Positions 35,680-43,053 of a DNA stretch of 64,000 nucleotides are shown here, piece by piece. The notes beneath the pieces were generated by a model that was given only the letters and a program-made list of their open reading frames with translations, searched no databases and was not told the origin of the DNA. Position numbers and translations under genes: made by a program. Numbering within the stretch: position 1 is the first letter of the stretch; each line of letters starts with the position of its first letter. The stretch lies in the NCBI GenBank assembly GCA_945870575.1, contig CAMBSK010000012.1, positions 1 through 64,000 of the forward strand. Reading direction: 5' to 3'. Origin of the DNA: Bordetella parapertussis (GTDB lineage: Bacteria > Pseudomonadota > Gammaproteobacteria > Burkholderiales > Burkholderiaceae_C).

Positions 35680-36111
35680 TTATGCCAGCCAAGCACCTTG
35701 TACCTGTTCCCAGCCTACCACTGCAATCGGCGAACCGTCAGGTTGGATAAAGGTCAAAGGCCCAATGAAGGTCATATAAAACTCACTGTCTTCCGGAAAA
35801 TAGGTTTGGTCATGGCGTGCGCCTGAGCATTCAAACCCATAACCCGGCGCGACCGCTGTCTCGCCGCCATTGTCTTTGCCGCCGCGCACGTCCATGCGGC
35901 CTTTGGTCAGCAGGTATTCACCGGGGCCGGCATGTATATGCGGTGCGAATGAAGAGCCTTTGGGGCAATCAAAAATAGCGGTCCAGGCACCGTGGCCGGG
36001 TTGCACATGCAAAAGTTTCCACCGTATGCCGCCGTCGGCCAGGCCCGCAGGAAACGGGATCCAATCCAGGTCGGGAATATGTACGTACTCTTCAGCAATT
36101 TTGTTTTTCAT
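35680..36111 (-). CDS. Cupin-domain protein, dihydroxyacetophenone dioxygenase-like
   Basis: The 143-residue protein is a single-domain cupin with metal-binding motif 1 APHIHAGPGEYLLTKG (HxH...E) and motif 2 around ARHDQ and MTFIGPLTF. The opening DLDWIPFPAG-DGGIRWKLLHVQPGHGAWTAIF resembles the small cupins related to 2,4'-dihydroxyacetophenone dioxygenase, which cleave C-C bonds in ketones using iron. Function here is therefore suggested, not shown. The ATG at 36111 has AAGGA 10 bases upstream. It converges on the six-Cys gene and may share regulation with it through a sigma-54-like element upstream. Confidence 0.75.
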   Translation of the reverse strand: MKNKIAEEYVHIPDLDWIPFPAGLADGGIRWKLLHVQPGHGAWTAIFDCPKGSSFAPHIHAGPGEYLLTKGRMDVRGGKDNGGETAVAPGYGFECSGARHDQTYFPEDSEFYMTFIGPLTFIQPDGSPIAVVGWEQVQGAWLA

Positions 36112-36201
36112 GTGAATGTGTCCTTGAAAGTTATCAATGCACAAAGCGGTGTCCAAGTCATAGAGCGGTCTATCTGAGCAGACTCGCCCATGTCCATAGT
36201 G

Positions 36202-36217
36202 CGCTAATAAGCTGCCA
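36202..36217 (-). promoter_or_regulatory. Possible sigma-54 promoter upstream of the cupin gene
   Basis: On the minus strand TGGCAGCTTATTAGCG keeps the -24 GG and -12 GC at exact sigma-54 spacing, but TTGC at -12 reads TAGC. It lies about 90 bases before the cupin start. No TGTGACA repeats were found beside it, so confidence is low. Confidence 0.3.
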
Positions 36218-36344
36218 CAGGCAAGCAAGACTTACCCGCGCACTGGCCCTGTAAAGACTGAAAAAGCTTTTGATAAGAGAAATAAGAAAGTAGTGAAAGG
36301 AGGGTCATGAATTTCATTCCATAAGCCTCGCTTTGCCTGGCTGC

Positions 36345-37319
36345 TTAACGGCTTAAGGCGCGCGCCTTGATGTCTTCAAACCCGGGCGGCAGCGGGTGCA
36401 AGTCCAGACGCTGACCGGCTTTCACCAGTTGACTCGGCACCTCATGGCCGATCAGCCCCGGCAAGCGGTGCGCCACTGCCAGCAAAGCCTTCAAGTCCAC
36501 GCCGCTGGCAAAGCCCATGAGTTCAAGCGCGTGCACCACTTCCTCGGTACACACATTGCCGCTGGCGCCGGGCGCATACGGACAGCCGCCTATGCCGCCG
36601 AATGAGGCGTCAAACCGGTAGGCGCCGGCATCTATGGCGGCCAGTATGTTGGCCAGTCCCATGCCGCGCGTATTGTGAAAGTGCAAGGTCAATGCTGACG
36701 CCGGCCAGTGCGTTAAAAAGGCGCGGGTCAACGCATGGACTTGCGTCGGGTAAGCCATGCCTGTGGTGTCGCACAGGCTGATGCCGGTGACGCCCGGCGT
36801 TTGCATGAAGCGACGGCACCAGTCAAGCACCGTGGCCGCGCTGACCTCGCCGTCCATGGGGCAGCCGAAGCAGCAAGACAGCGACAGGTTCAGCGCCACA
36901 CCGGCGTCTTTAGCGATGGCCGCAACCGAAGCGACGGCATTGAAGGACTGCGCTTGCGTCATGCGCAAATTGCACAGGTTATGTGTTTCGGTAGCCGACA
37001 TCACCATGTTCAACTCGTCGGCGCGCGCTGCGATGGCGCGTTGCGCCCCGATCAGGTTGGGCACCAGCGCGCTGTAAATCACACCCGGGTGGCGCGTGAT
37101 TTGGTTCATCACAATCTCGGCGTCTTTGAGTGCCGGAATGGCCAGCGGCGACACAAATGCCGTCACTTCTATGCGCGCCAGACCGCATTGCGACAAGGCA
37201 TTGACCAGCGCGATTTTGTCTTCAGTGGCGACAAATTGCGCCTCAGATTGCAGCCCGTCGCGGGTGCCGACTTCTTGCATTTCAATGCGGCGCTTGTGAC
37301 CGTCCCATGGCTGTGTCAT
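36345..37319 (-). CDS. Hydroxymethylglutaryl-CoA lyase-family protein
   Basis: HMG-CoA lyases and relatives cleave 3-hydroxyacyl-CoA compounds to acetyl-CoA and a keto product. The 324-residue TIM barrel has the N-terminal EVGTRDGLQSE, the HFHNTRG metal strand (HxH) and the GGIGGCPYAPGASGNVCTEE catalytic Cys loop that marks true members. The ATG overlaps the upstream CoA-transferase stop by 4 bases (ATGA). The pairing of a CoA-transferase and a lyase suggests activation of a hydroxy-dicarboxylate and its cleavage, as in 3-hydroxy-3-methylglutarate or citramalate-type degradation (inference). Confidence 0.85.
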   Translation of the reverse strand: MTQPWDGHKRRIEMQEVGTRDGLQSEAQFVATEDKIALVNALSQCGLARIEVTAFVSPLAIPALKDAEIVMNQITRHPGVIYSALVPNLIGAQRAIAARADELNMVMSATETHNLCNLRMTQAQSFNAVASVAAIAKDAGVALNLSLSCCFGCPMDGEVSAATVLDWCRRFMQTPGVTGISLCDTTGMAYPTQVHALTRAFLTHWPASALTLHFHNTRGMGLANILAAIDAGAYRFDASFGGIGGCPYAPGASGNVCTEEVVHALELMGFASGVDLKALLAVAHRLPGLIGHEVPSQLVKAGQRLDLHPLPPGFEDIKARALSR

Positions 37320-38539
37320 GCGATCACCTTTTTGTCTCTTAAGAGTTGAATCTGTGGTGCGCTCAGGCCTAGCCCGGCCAGTACCTTGTCAGTGTCCTCG
37401 CCAATGGATGGCGCAGGGGTACGTATGCTGCCCGGCGTGGCCGAAAGCTTGGGCACGATACCTGGCACCGTGAACATCTTGCCATCCCGCGTTTGCTGCG
37501 TCAGCAACATGTCGCGCGCCATGTAATGTGGGTCTTCGGCGATGTCGCGCGCGGTGTACACCCGTCCCGATGGCACTTGCGCGGCGGCCAGCAAATCCAG
37601 CACCTCGGTCACTTTCAAGTGACGCGTCCAGTTTTCAATCGCGTCTTCAATCTCCACAATGCGCGCCACGCGCCCGCTGTTGTCCGAAAGAGAAGGGTCG
37701 TCCGCCATGTCAGGTCTGCCTACGGCTTGCATCAGGCGTTTGAATATGCTGTCGCCGTTGCCCGCAATCAGCACCAAACCGTCGCTGCAGCGGTAAGCGT
37801 TGGACGGGGCAATGCCCGGCAGGCTGGAACCTGAGGGCTCGCGCACCACGCCTAAGGCGCTGTATTCAGGAATCAGACTTTCCATGACGTTGAACACCGC
37901 CTCGTACAAAGCCACATCGATCATTTGTCCTTTGCCGCCGTTGGTTTGCCGGTGGTAGAGCGCGGTCAGCACGCCGATGACGCCGTGCAGCGCAGTCAGC
38001 GTGTCGCCGATAGACACACCGCAGCGCACTGGAATCTCGCCCGGGTTGCCGGTCAGGTGACGCAGTCCGCCCATGGCTTCACCGATGACACCAAAACCCG
38101 CCAGGTCGCGGTACGGCCCGGTCTGGCCGTAACCGGAGATGCGCAACATGATCAGCCCCGGGTTGACCACCGACAACTCCTCGTAAGACATGCCCCATTT
38201 CTCCAGCGTGCCGGGCTTGAAGTTTTCAATCAGTATGTCGGCCTGCGCTATCAATTGGCGGGCAATGTCCTGGCCCTCTGTGCTTCTCAGGTCCAGCGCC
38301 AGCGAGCGCTTATTGCGCGACTGCACTTGCCACCAGACCGAGGTGCCGTCCAGCTTTAAGCGCCAAGAGCGCAAAGGGTCGCCGCTGCCGGGCGCTTCGA
38401 TCTTGACCACATCCGCGCCGAACTCGCCCAGGGTTTTGCCGGCAAACGGCCCGGCTATCAATTGGCCCATTTCCACCACCTTCAAGCCCTGAAGTGCGCC
38501 GGGTGTCAGGCTGAGCGATGGGGAAATGGCAGGTTTCAT
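37316..38539 (-). CDS. Family III (CaiB/BaiF) CoA-transferase
   Basis: Transfers CoA between acyl-CoA and a carboxylic acid. The 407-residue protein has the N-terminal LKVVEMGQLIAGPFAGKTLGEFGADVVKIE, the RNKRSLALDLRS segment and a GVSIGDTLTALHG segment, where the Asp is expected to form the catalytic anhydride. It is coupled to the lyase by a 4-base overlap. Substrate unknown. About 208 bases separate its start from the divergent dihaem gene. Confidence 0.88.
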   Translation of the reverse strand: MKPAISPSLSLTPGALQGLKVVEMGQLIAGPFAGKTLGEFGADVVKIEAPGSGDPLRSWRLKLDGTSVWWQVQSRNKRSLALDLRSTEGQDIARQLIAQADILIENFKPGTLEKWGMSYEELSVVNPGLIMLRISGYGQTGPYRDLAGFGVIGEAMGGLRHLTGNPGEIPVRCGVSIGDTLTALHGVIGVLTALYHRQTNGGKGQMIDVALYEAVFNVMESLIPEYSALGVVREPSGSSLPGIAPSNAYRCSDGLVLIAGNGDSIFKRLMQAVGRPDMADDPSLSDNSGRVARIVEIEDAIENWTRHLKVTEVLDLLAAAQVPSGRVYTARDIAEDPHYMARDMLLTQQTRDGKMFTVPGIVPKLSATPGSIRTPAPSIGEDTDKVLAGLGLSAPQIQLLRDKKVIA

Positions 38540-38747
38540 GGCGGGACTCGGGTGAAATCAAGGTGGCAGACGGCGTCGGCGGAGTGGCCGGGCGCATAGC
38601 GGCAAATATAGTCGCTCGGGCGGGCCACCTTACACAAGACAGACCCTGTGACAAATGGCGTAGATACTGATGTTGAAATAGCAAAACACGGGCAGAATAA
38701 CAAAGCTGAATCGCTTACAGAATTGTTTTCGCAAAAGGGGCCCGCAG

Positions 38748-40127
38748 ATGTTTTATCGTCAATGGCGTGGATACACCGCCTTGGTACTGATACCGGCGCT
38801 GGGCTTGCTGTCGTGGCAGGTGGGCGCGCAAATACTGCGCTCTGAAGCCAAGCCGGTACCGCCTAGGCTGGCCTACATGCAACCGGTGCCGGGCTTGTCT
38901 TACCAACAACTGCGTTTGTTCCGCGAAGGCGAAAAAGAGTTGAGCGTGCCTTGGGTGGTGTTCCCGGGGCTGGGCGGCCATTGGGGCCTGGGGCCGACAT
39001 TCATTGCCGACGCTTGCTCGGTCTGCCATGTGCAAGCCGGGCGCGGGCGCACTGTGGACAACACCATCATTGTTCAGCAGTTGCTGCGTGTGTCGGTACC
39101 GGGCGCAGGTCCGCACGGCGCGCCGAATCCGCACCCGAACTACGGCGACCAGCTACAAGTGTTCGGCGTCAGCGTGGGTTTGAAAGAAAACAGGAAGCCC
39201 GGCGAAGCCGATGTGTATGTGGACTGGTTGCCGCACCGCGTGAAGCTTGGCGACGGCACCGTTGTCGAATTGCGCAAACCCGTGGTGCGAATAGACAACC
39301 TGAGCTTTGGGCCGCTGGGTGACGACACCATGACTTCGCTGCGCAACACCCAGGCCCTCTTTGGCTTGGGCTATTTGGAAGCCGTGACCGAAGCCACGTT
39401 GAAAGACATCGCTGCGCGTCAGCAAACCCAGGGTTTGAATGGGCGGCTGAACTACGTGCGCGATGATGTGCGCAACAAAACCTCGGTAGGGCGCTTCGGT
39501 TGGAAAGCGAACCAGCCCAGCATCCGCCAGCAAATCGCCGCCGCGTTTTTGGGCGACATGGGCGTGACCTCGTCGCTGTACATAGAAGAAAACTGTCAGC
39601 CTGTGCAAACCCTGTGTCTGGCCATGCCGCCGGGTAACCGGCCCGAGCTGCTGAATTACAACTGGGACCAGTTGGAGTTCTGGCAGGCGGCGCTGGCGCC
39701 GCCGCCACCGCGCAAGCTCGACGACCCGCAAGTGCAGCGCGGTGAACAACTGTTTGAGCAGGCCAAGTGTGCCCAATGCCATGTGCCCGAATTGCAAACC
39801 GGCGACTACAAATTGCTGCCACTGATTGCCATGCAAAAGTTCCGTGCTTTCACCGACTTGCTGTTGCACGACATGGGCGACGACTTGGCCGACGGCCGAC
39901 CCGACTACCTGGCCGGCCCGCGCGACTGGCGAACCCCGCCGCTGTGGGGCATAGGCATGTCTGCGCAAGTGAATGGCAGCACCAACCTGTTGCACGACGG
40001 GCGCGCCCGCAATGTGCTGGAAGCCATACTTTGGCATGGCGGCGAGGCTAAGGGCTCGCGCGACAGTTTTGCCGACATGCCGCAAGCCGACCGGGACGCC
40101 CTCATCGCTTTTGTCAACGCCATATGA
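38748..40127 (+). CDS. Dihaem oxidoreductase-like c-type cytochrome (DUF1111)
   Basis: The 459-residue exported protein has a hydrophobic N-terminal signal/anchor (ALVLIPALGLLSWQV) and two c-haem sites, CSVCH (about 89-93) and CAQCH (about 343-347). The region between, with GLGYLEAV, RFGWKANQPSIRQQIA and the later LLLHDMGDDLADG, follows the DUF1111 'thiol oxidoreductase-like' dihaem family, whose electron-transfer role is not well defined. It begins an operon-like run: the adhesin-E-like gene overlaps it by 4 bases and DUF4399 follows. Confidence 0.85.
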   Translation: MFYRQWRGYTALVLIPALGLLSWQVGAQILRSEAKPVPPRLAYMQPVPGLSYQQLRLFREGEKELSVPWVVFPGLGGHWGLGPTFIADACSVCHVQAGRGRTVDNTIIVQQLLRVSVPGAGPHGAPNPHPNYGDQLQVFGVSVGLKENRKPGEADVYVDWLPHRVKLGDGTVVELRKPVVRIDNLSFGPLGDDTMTSLRNTQALFGLGYLEAVTEATLKDIAARQQTQGLNGRLNYVRDDVRNKTSVGRFGWKANQPSIRQQIAAAFLGDMGVTSSLYIEENCQPVQTLCLAMPPGNRPELLNYNWDQLEFWQAALAPPPPRKLDDPQVQRGEQLFEQAKCAQCHVPELQTGDYKLLPLIAMQKFRAFTDLLLHDMGDDLADGRPDYLAGPRDWRTPPLWGIGMSAQVNGSTNLLHDGRARNVLEAILWHGGEAKGSRDSFADMPQADRDALIAFVNAI

Positions 40128-40504
40128 AAAACACCATTACTTGCCTGTGCTTGAGTGTGTGCGCCGTCAGTGCACAGGCCGAATGGCTGCTTTACGGCGA
40201 CAACGGCAAAGCGGCTTTTTATTACGACCCGGCAAGCGTTAACACGCAGCAAGGGCGCGTGACCGTGTTGGAAATGCTGGACTACAGCTTTCCGCTGAAC
40301 CGGGTGTTGTCGGCCAAAACACACAAAGAATTCGATTGTGAAAAACAAAAATTTCGCAACCTGTCGGGCGAGTTTTTTGCCGGACACATGCTGAGCGGCG
40401 AGCGCATCAGCGGCAGCGACACGCCGGATGAGGATTGGCGTGAAGCGGTACAAGGCACGCGCAATCTGGAGTTGCTGCAGTTGCTGTGCCCAAAAATCAG
40501 TTAA
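40124..40504 (+). CDS. Surface-adhesin-E-like exported protein
   Basis: The 126-residue protein has a signal peptide (MKNTITCLCLSVCAVSAQA|EW) and a mature domain with WLLYGDNGKAAFYYDPASV and KTHKEFDCEKQKFRNLSGEFF, a pattern shared with the surface-adhesin protein E domain family common in Burkholderiales. Its two mature cysteines may pair. The role is unknown in most members. It starts by ATGA overlap with the dihaem gene, so it is coupled to it. Confidence 0.7.
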   Translation: MKNTITCLCLSVCAVSAQAEWLLYGDNGKAAFYYDPASVNTQQGRVTVLEMLDYSFPLNRVLSAKTHKEFDCEKQKFRNLSGEFFAGHMLSGERISGSDTPDEDWREAVQGTRNLELLQLLCPKIS

Positions 40505-40543
40505 GTTCGTGTTTTGTTCGAATAACCATTCAAAGGAATTCCC

Positions 40544-40939
40544 ATGAAAGCTCGCGTATTGTTTGCCGCCCTGAGCCTGGCCCATGTGTTCGCCTTGGCG
40601 GACGGCGTCGACTTCATACAACCCAAAGACGGCGACACGGTAGAGCCGACGTTTATGGCAAAGTTCGCTGTTACCGGCATGCAAGTAGTCCCGTCTGGTG
40701 AGATCAAGCCTGGCACCGGCCACCACCATTTGCTGATCAACGCGGTGAACATAGAAAAAAATGTGGTCATCCCGAATGACAACCAGCACAAGCACTACGG
40801 CAAAGGCCAGACTGAAGTCGAGGTGTTTTTGCAGCCCGGTAAATACAAGCTGACTTTGCAGTTTGCCGACGGTGCGCACAAGTCGTATGGCGAGGCGTAT
40901 CGCAAAACCATTTATGTGACTGTGGCGGGGAAGCCTTGA
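40544..40939 (+). CDS. Exported DUF4399 protein
   Basis: The 131-residue protein has a signal peptide ending near ALA|D and a beta-rich domain with FIQPKDGDTVEPTF, the histidine triad GTGHHHLLINA and HKHYGKGQTEVEVFLQPGKYKLTLQFADGAH, which define DUF4399. The conserved His cluster suggests metal binding, probably copper, in the periplasm (inference). It follows the adhesin-E-like gene by 39 bases with AAGGAA before its ATG, and is likely cotranscribed with the dihaem protein. Confidence 0.85.
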   Translation: MKARVLFAALSLAHVFALADGVDFIQPKDGDTVEPTFMAKFAVTGMQVVPSGEIKPGTGHHHLLINAVNIEKNVVIPNDNQHKHYGKGQTEVEVFLQPGKYKLTLQFADGAHKSYGEAYRKTIYVTVAGKP

Positions 40940-40960
40940 GGCTGACCGGAACAATTTAAG

Positions 40961-40995
40961 CTTGTAAATTGCCAGTCCCATTGACAATTTGCAAG
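40961..40995. terminator. Hairpin between convergent genes
   Basis: CTTGTAAATTG and CAATTTGCAAG form an 11-base-pair stem with one G-U pair between DUF4399 (plus) and the alpha/beta hydrolase gene (minus). There is no T-tract, so its strength as a terminator is uncertain. Confidence 0.4.
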
Positions 40996-41010
40996 GTTAA
41001 TCAAACCGCA

Positions 41011-41883
41011 TCAAGCAAACCTCTTCAACCATTCCAGCAACAAAGTGTTGACCGCCGCGCTTTGTTCGCGCTGTAAAAAGTGACCTGCATCCGGCACTTC
41101 GCGGTACTCGTAAGGTCCGTCAAAGCAATCCGCTTGTTCGCGCATCAACTCGGCGCGCATATCTTCTGCACCGCACAAAGCCAGGGTCGGTACGCTGATG
41201 CGGTTTTTCAGCGACTCGCGCAAAGACTGCAAGCCCGGGTCGGCTTTGGCCGGGTCGAACATGGCGCGGTAATACGCCAGCGCGTTGGCTAGCACGCCGG
41301 GTTGCAGCAAACAGTCTTTCACTTGGGCAATGTGTTCGCTGTCATCAAAACCGGGCACCGACCAGGACTGCCACAGATAGTCAATAAATGCCATGTCGTT
41401 GGCCAGCAAGGCTTGCTCGGGGAAACCTGCTTGTTGAAAAAACCACCAGTGGAATGAGCGCTGAATGTGCTTGGGCGTCAGCAAATGGTCGGCGACGATC
41501 TGCGGATGAGGCACTGCCATCAACACCGCGCTGTGCAACAAGTCGGGTCTGGCCGCACACAGCGCATAGCCGATGATGGCGCCCCAGTCCTGGCCGATGT
41601 AATGCAACTTCTCGCCAGGCGACACGGCTTCAATCAACCCGGCGATGCCATTCACCAAACTGGCTTTATCAAAGAACGCGTTCTCGGCCACGCGCGTGGG
41701 CAGATAGCCGGGCAAATAAGGCGCGATGACGCGGTAGCCGGTCTGCGAGAGCGCCTCTATTTGCGAAGACCAAGACTTAGGCATGTCTGGAAAGCCGTGC
41801 ACCAGCAACAGCAAAGGGCCGCTGCCTTGCGTCAGGCAAACAAAGTCGACGCCATTGGCGTGAATGTGCAGCTCTTCTTGCAT
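41011..41883 (-). CDS. Alpha/beta hydrolase, epoxide-hydrolase/dehalogenase-like
   Basis: The protein of about 290 residues has LLLVHGFPDMPKSW (oxyanion HGFP loop), the nucleophile elbow YIGQDWGAIIGY, where Asp replaces Ser as in epoxide hydrolases and haloalkane dehalogenases, and the C-terminal DAGHFLQREQ catalytic His. The nucleophile Asp is therefore the sequence evidence for the subfamily. The ATG at 41883 follows the upstream stop by one base; a start at 41901 would overlap it and is possible. It is coupled to the metallo-hydrolase gene. Confidence 0.85.
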   Translation of the reverse strand: MQEELHIHANGVDFVCLTQGSGPLLLLVHGFPDMPKSWSSQIEALSQTGYRVIAPYLPGYLPTRVAENAFFDKASLVNGIAGLIEAVSPGEKLHYIGQDWGAIIGYALCAARPDLLHSAVLMAVPHPQIVADHLLTPKHIQRSFHWWFFQQAGFPEQALLANDMAFIDYLWQSWSVPGFDDSEHIAQVKDCLLQPGVLANALAYYRAMFDPAKADPGLQSLRESLKNRISVPTLALCGAEDMRAELMREQADCFDGPYEYREVPDAGHFLQREQSAAVNTLLLEWLKRFA

Positions 41884-41884
41884 C

Positions 41885-42523
41885 TCAGGTGCCGCCGACA
41901 TAAGGGTTGCTGCGGCGCTCGTGCCCGAACGTGCTCTCCGGGCCATGGCCGGGAATGAACACCGTGTCGTCTCCCATGGGCCACAGGCGCTGCGTGATGC
42001 TGTCTATCAAATGCTGGTGATTGCCTTGGGGGAAATCGGTGCGGCCAATGCTGCCTGCAAACAGCACATCGCCGACAAACGCGCGGTTCATCTCCGCCGA
42101 ATAAAACACCACGTGGCCCGGCGTGTGGCCTGGGCAATGCCGCACGGACAGCGTGTGTTTGCCTAAAGCGACCGTGTCGCCATCGGCCAGCCAGCGCGTG
42201 GGTTTGAAAGGACGCGCGGGTGGAAAACCGTAAGTAGATGCGGCCACAGGCAAACCGTCTATCCAAAACTGGTCACCCGGGTGCGGCCCGATGATGGGCA
42301 GATTGAGTTGCTCGGCCAGATCGGCGGTGGCAGCGGCGTGGTCTAAATGCCCGTGCGTGATCCAGATGTATGTCAGCGTGATACCCAACTGCTTGCAAGC
42401 GGCGAGCAACACATCGGTGTCACCGCCCGGGTCGATGACGGCAGCGGTCATGCCCTCGTCCTCCCAGACCAGAGAACAGTTTTGTTGGAAGGCGGTGACG
42501 GGGATGGTTTCGTAGTGGAGCAT
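41885..42523 (-). CDS. MBL-fold metallo-hydrolase, glyoxalase II-like
   Basis: The 212-residue protein has the metallo-beta-lactamase signature THGHLDH (about 56-62), the later PGHTPGHVVF His, the GDVLFAGSIGRTDFPQGN Asp and the terminal PGHGPESTFGHER. The overall layout resembles YcbL/glyoxalase II-type hydrolases, which cleave thioesters or phospho-esters with two metals. Substrate unknown. The stop abuts the downstream hydrolase start. Confidence 0.85.
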   Translation of the reverse strand: MLHYETIPVTAFQQNCSLVWEDEGMTAAVIDPGGDTDVLLAACKQLGITLTYIWITHGHLDHAAATADLAEQLNLPIIGPHPGDQFWIDGLPVAASTYGFPPARPFKPTRWLADGDTVALGKHTLSVRHCPGHTPGHVVFYSAEMNRAFVGDVLFAGSIGRTDFPQGNHQHLIDSITQRLWPMGDDTVFIPGHGPESTFGHERRSNPYVGGT

Positions 42524-42560
42524 GGGGGGATGAGTCTGTTGGACGGCAGAGTTTAGAGCT

Positions 42561-42623
42561 TGGATTCACATGGCATGAGAAAAAAAAGTAGGTGCCAGTG
42601 TTCAATATGAACAAAACTTCCAT
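42561..42623 (-). pseudogene. VapC toxin N-terminal remnant
   Basis: After the VapB stop (TGATG overlap) the frame reads MEVLFILNTGTYFFFSCHV, which mirrors the start of VapC PIN-domain toxins (M-x-LDTN-x-x-x-x). The first catalytic Asp is Asn here, and after about 20 codons homology ends and the metallo-hydrolase gene begins. The toxin is therefore deleted and its first active-site residue mutated. Confidence 0.55.
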
Positions 42624-42871
42624 CAATACGTGCTCTCCAGAACCGGAAGGCGCTCCCTTTTTGACATGAAATCTTCTGAGGCCGTCATGCCTAAAGCGAA
42701 GAAGCCTGACCAATCGGTCGAACGCGGCGTTAAGACAACGCTTTCACCTTCCCGGCGAATAAAACCCACGCGCACCGAATCCGCAAAACGGTATTCCTGC
42801 GGCATGGTGACTGTTTGTGAACGGTTGTTCCTACCGATGCGCGCAGTCGGTCTAGAAAAATGTGATGTCAT
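42623..42871 (-). CDS. vapB: VapB-type antitoxin, without a working toxin
   Basis: The 82-residue protein has the AbrB/SpoVT-like swapped-hairpin start RIGRNNRSQTVTMPQEYRF, the VGFIRREGESVVLTPR strand and the toxin-binding tail DWSGFFALG...SEDFMSKRERLP, the usual layout of VapB antitoxins. Such proteins bind their promoter and block VapC. Here the downstream toxin survives only as a stub, so this is an orphan antitoxin, perhaps an anti-addiction relic or still a repressor. The start at 42871 lacks a strong ribosome site. Confidence 0.8.
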   Translation of the reverse strand: MTSHFSRPTARIGRNNRSQTVTMPQEYRFADSVRVGFIRREGESVVLTPRSTDWSGFFALGMTASEDFMSKRERLPVLESTY

Positions 42872-42902
42872 ATATTAAATTTTATGGCAATAATTTCGAC
42901 TC

Positions 42903-43010
42903 AAAATCCACTGATGAAAAAGGCAGCTTTCAATCGAGAATTGCTGCGTTGAATCCATAATAGACGCACTTAAAATCCAGATTAGACGGGCCCAGAATCC
43001 ATGCAGACGC
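42903..43010 (+). repeat. Cluster of imperfect AATCCA...AGACG direct repeats
   Basis: Short copies occur at about 42904-42915 (AAAATCCACTGATG), 42951-42967 (GAATCCATAATAGACGC), 42973-42990 (AAATCCAGATTAGACG) and 42995-43010 (GAATCCATGCAGACGC), about 20 bases apart. They sit next to the decayed vapBC locus. Multiple short repeats at one end are typical of some insertion sequences such as the IS21 family, so this may be a solo end; that is inference. Confidence 0.45.
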
Positions 43011-43053
43011 GGCCATGAGAAAGGCCAGCGAACAACCCACCTGGCCTATGGTT

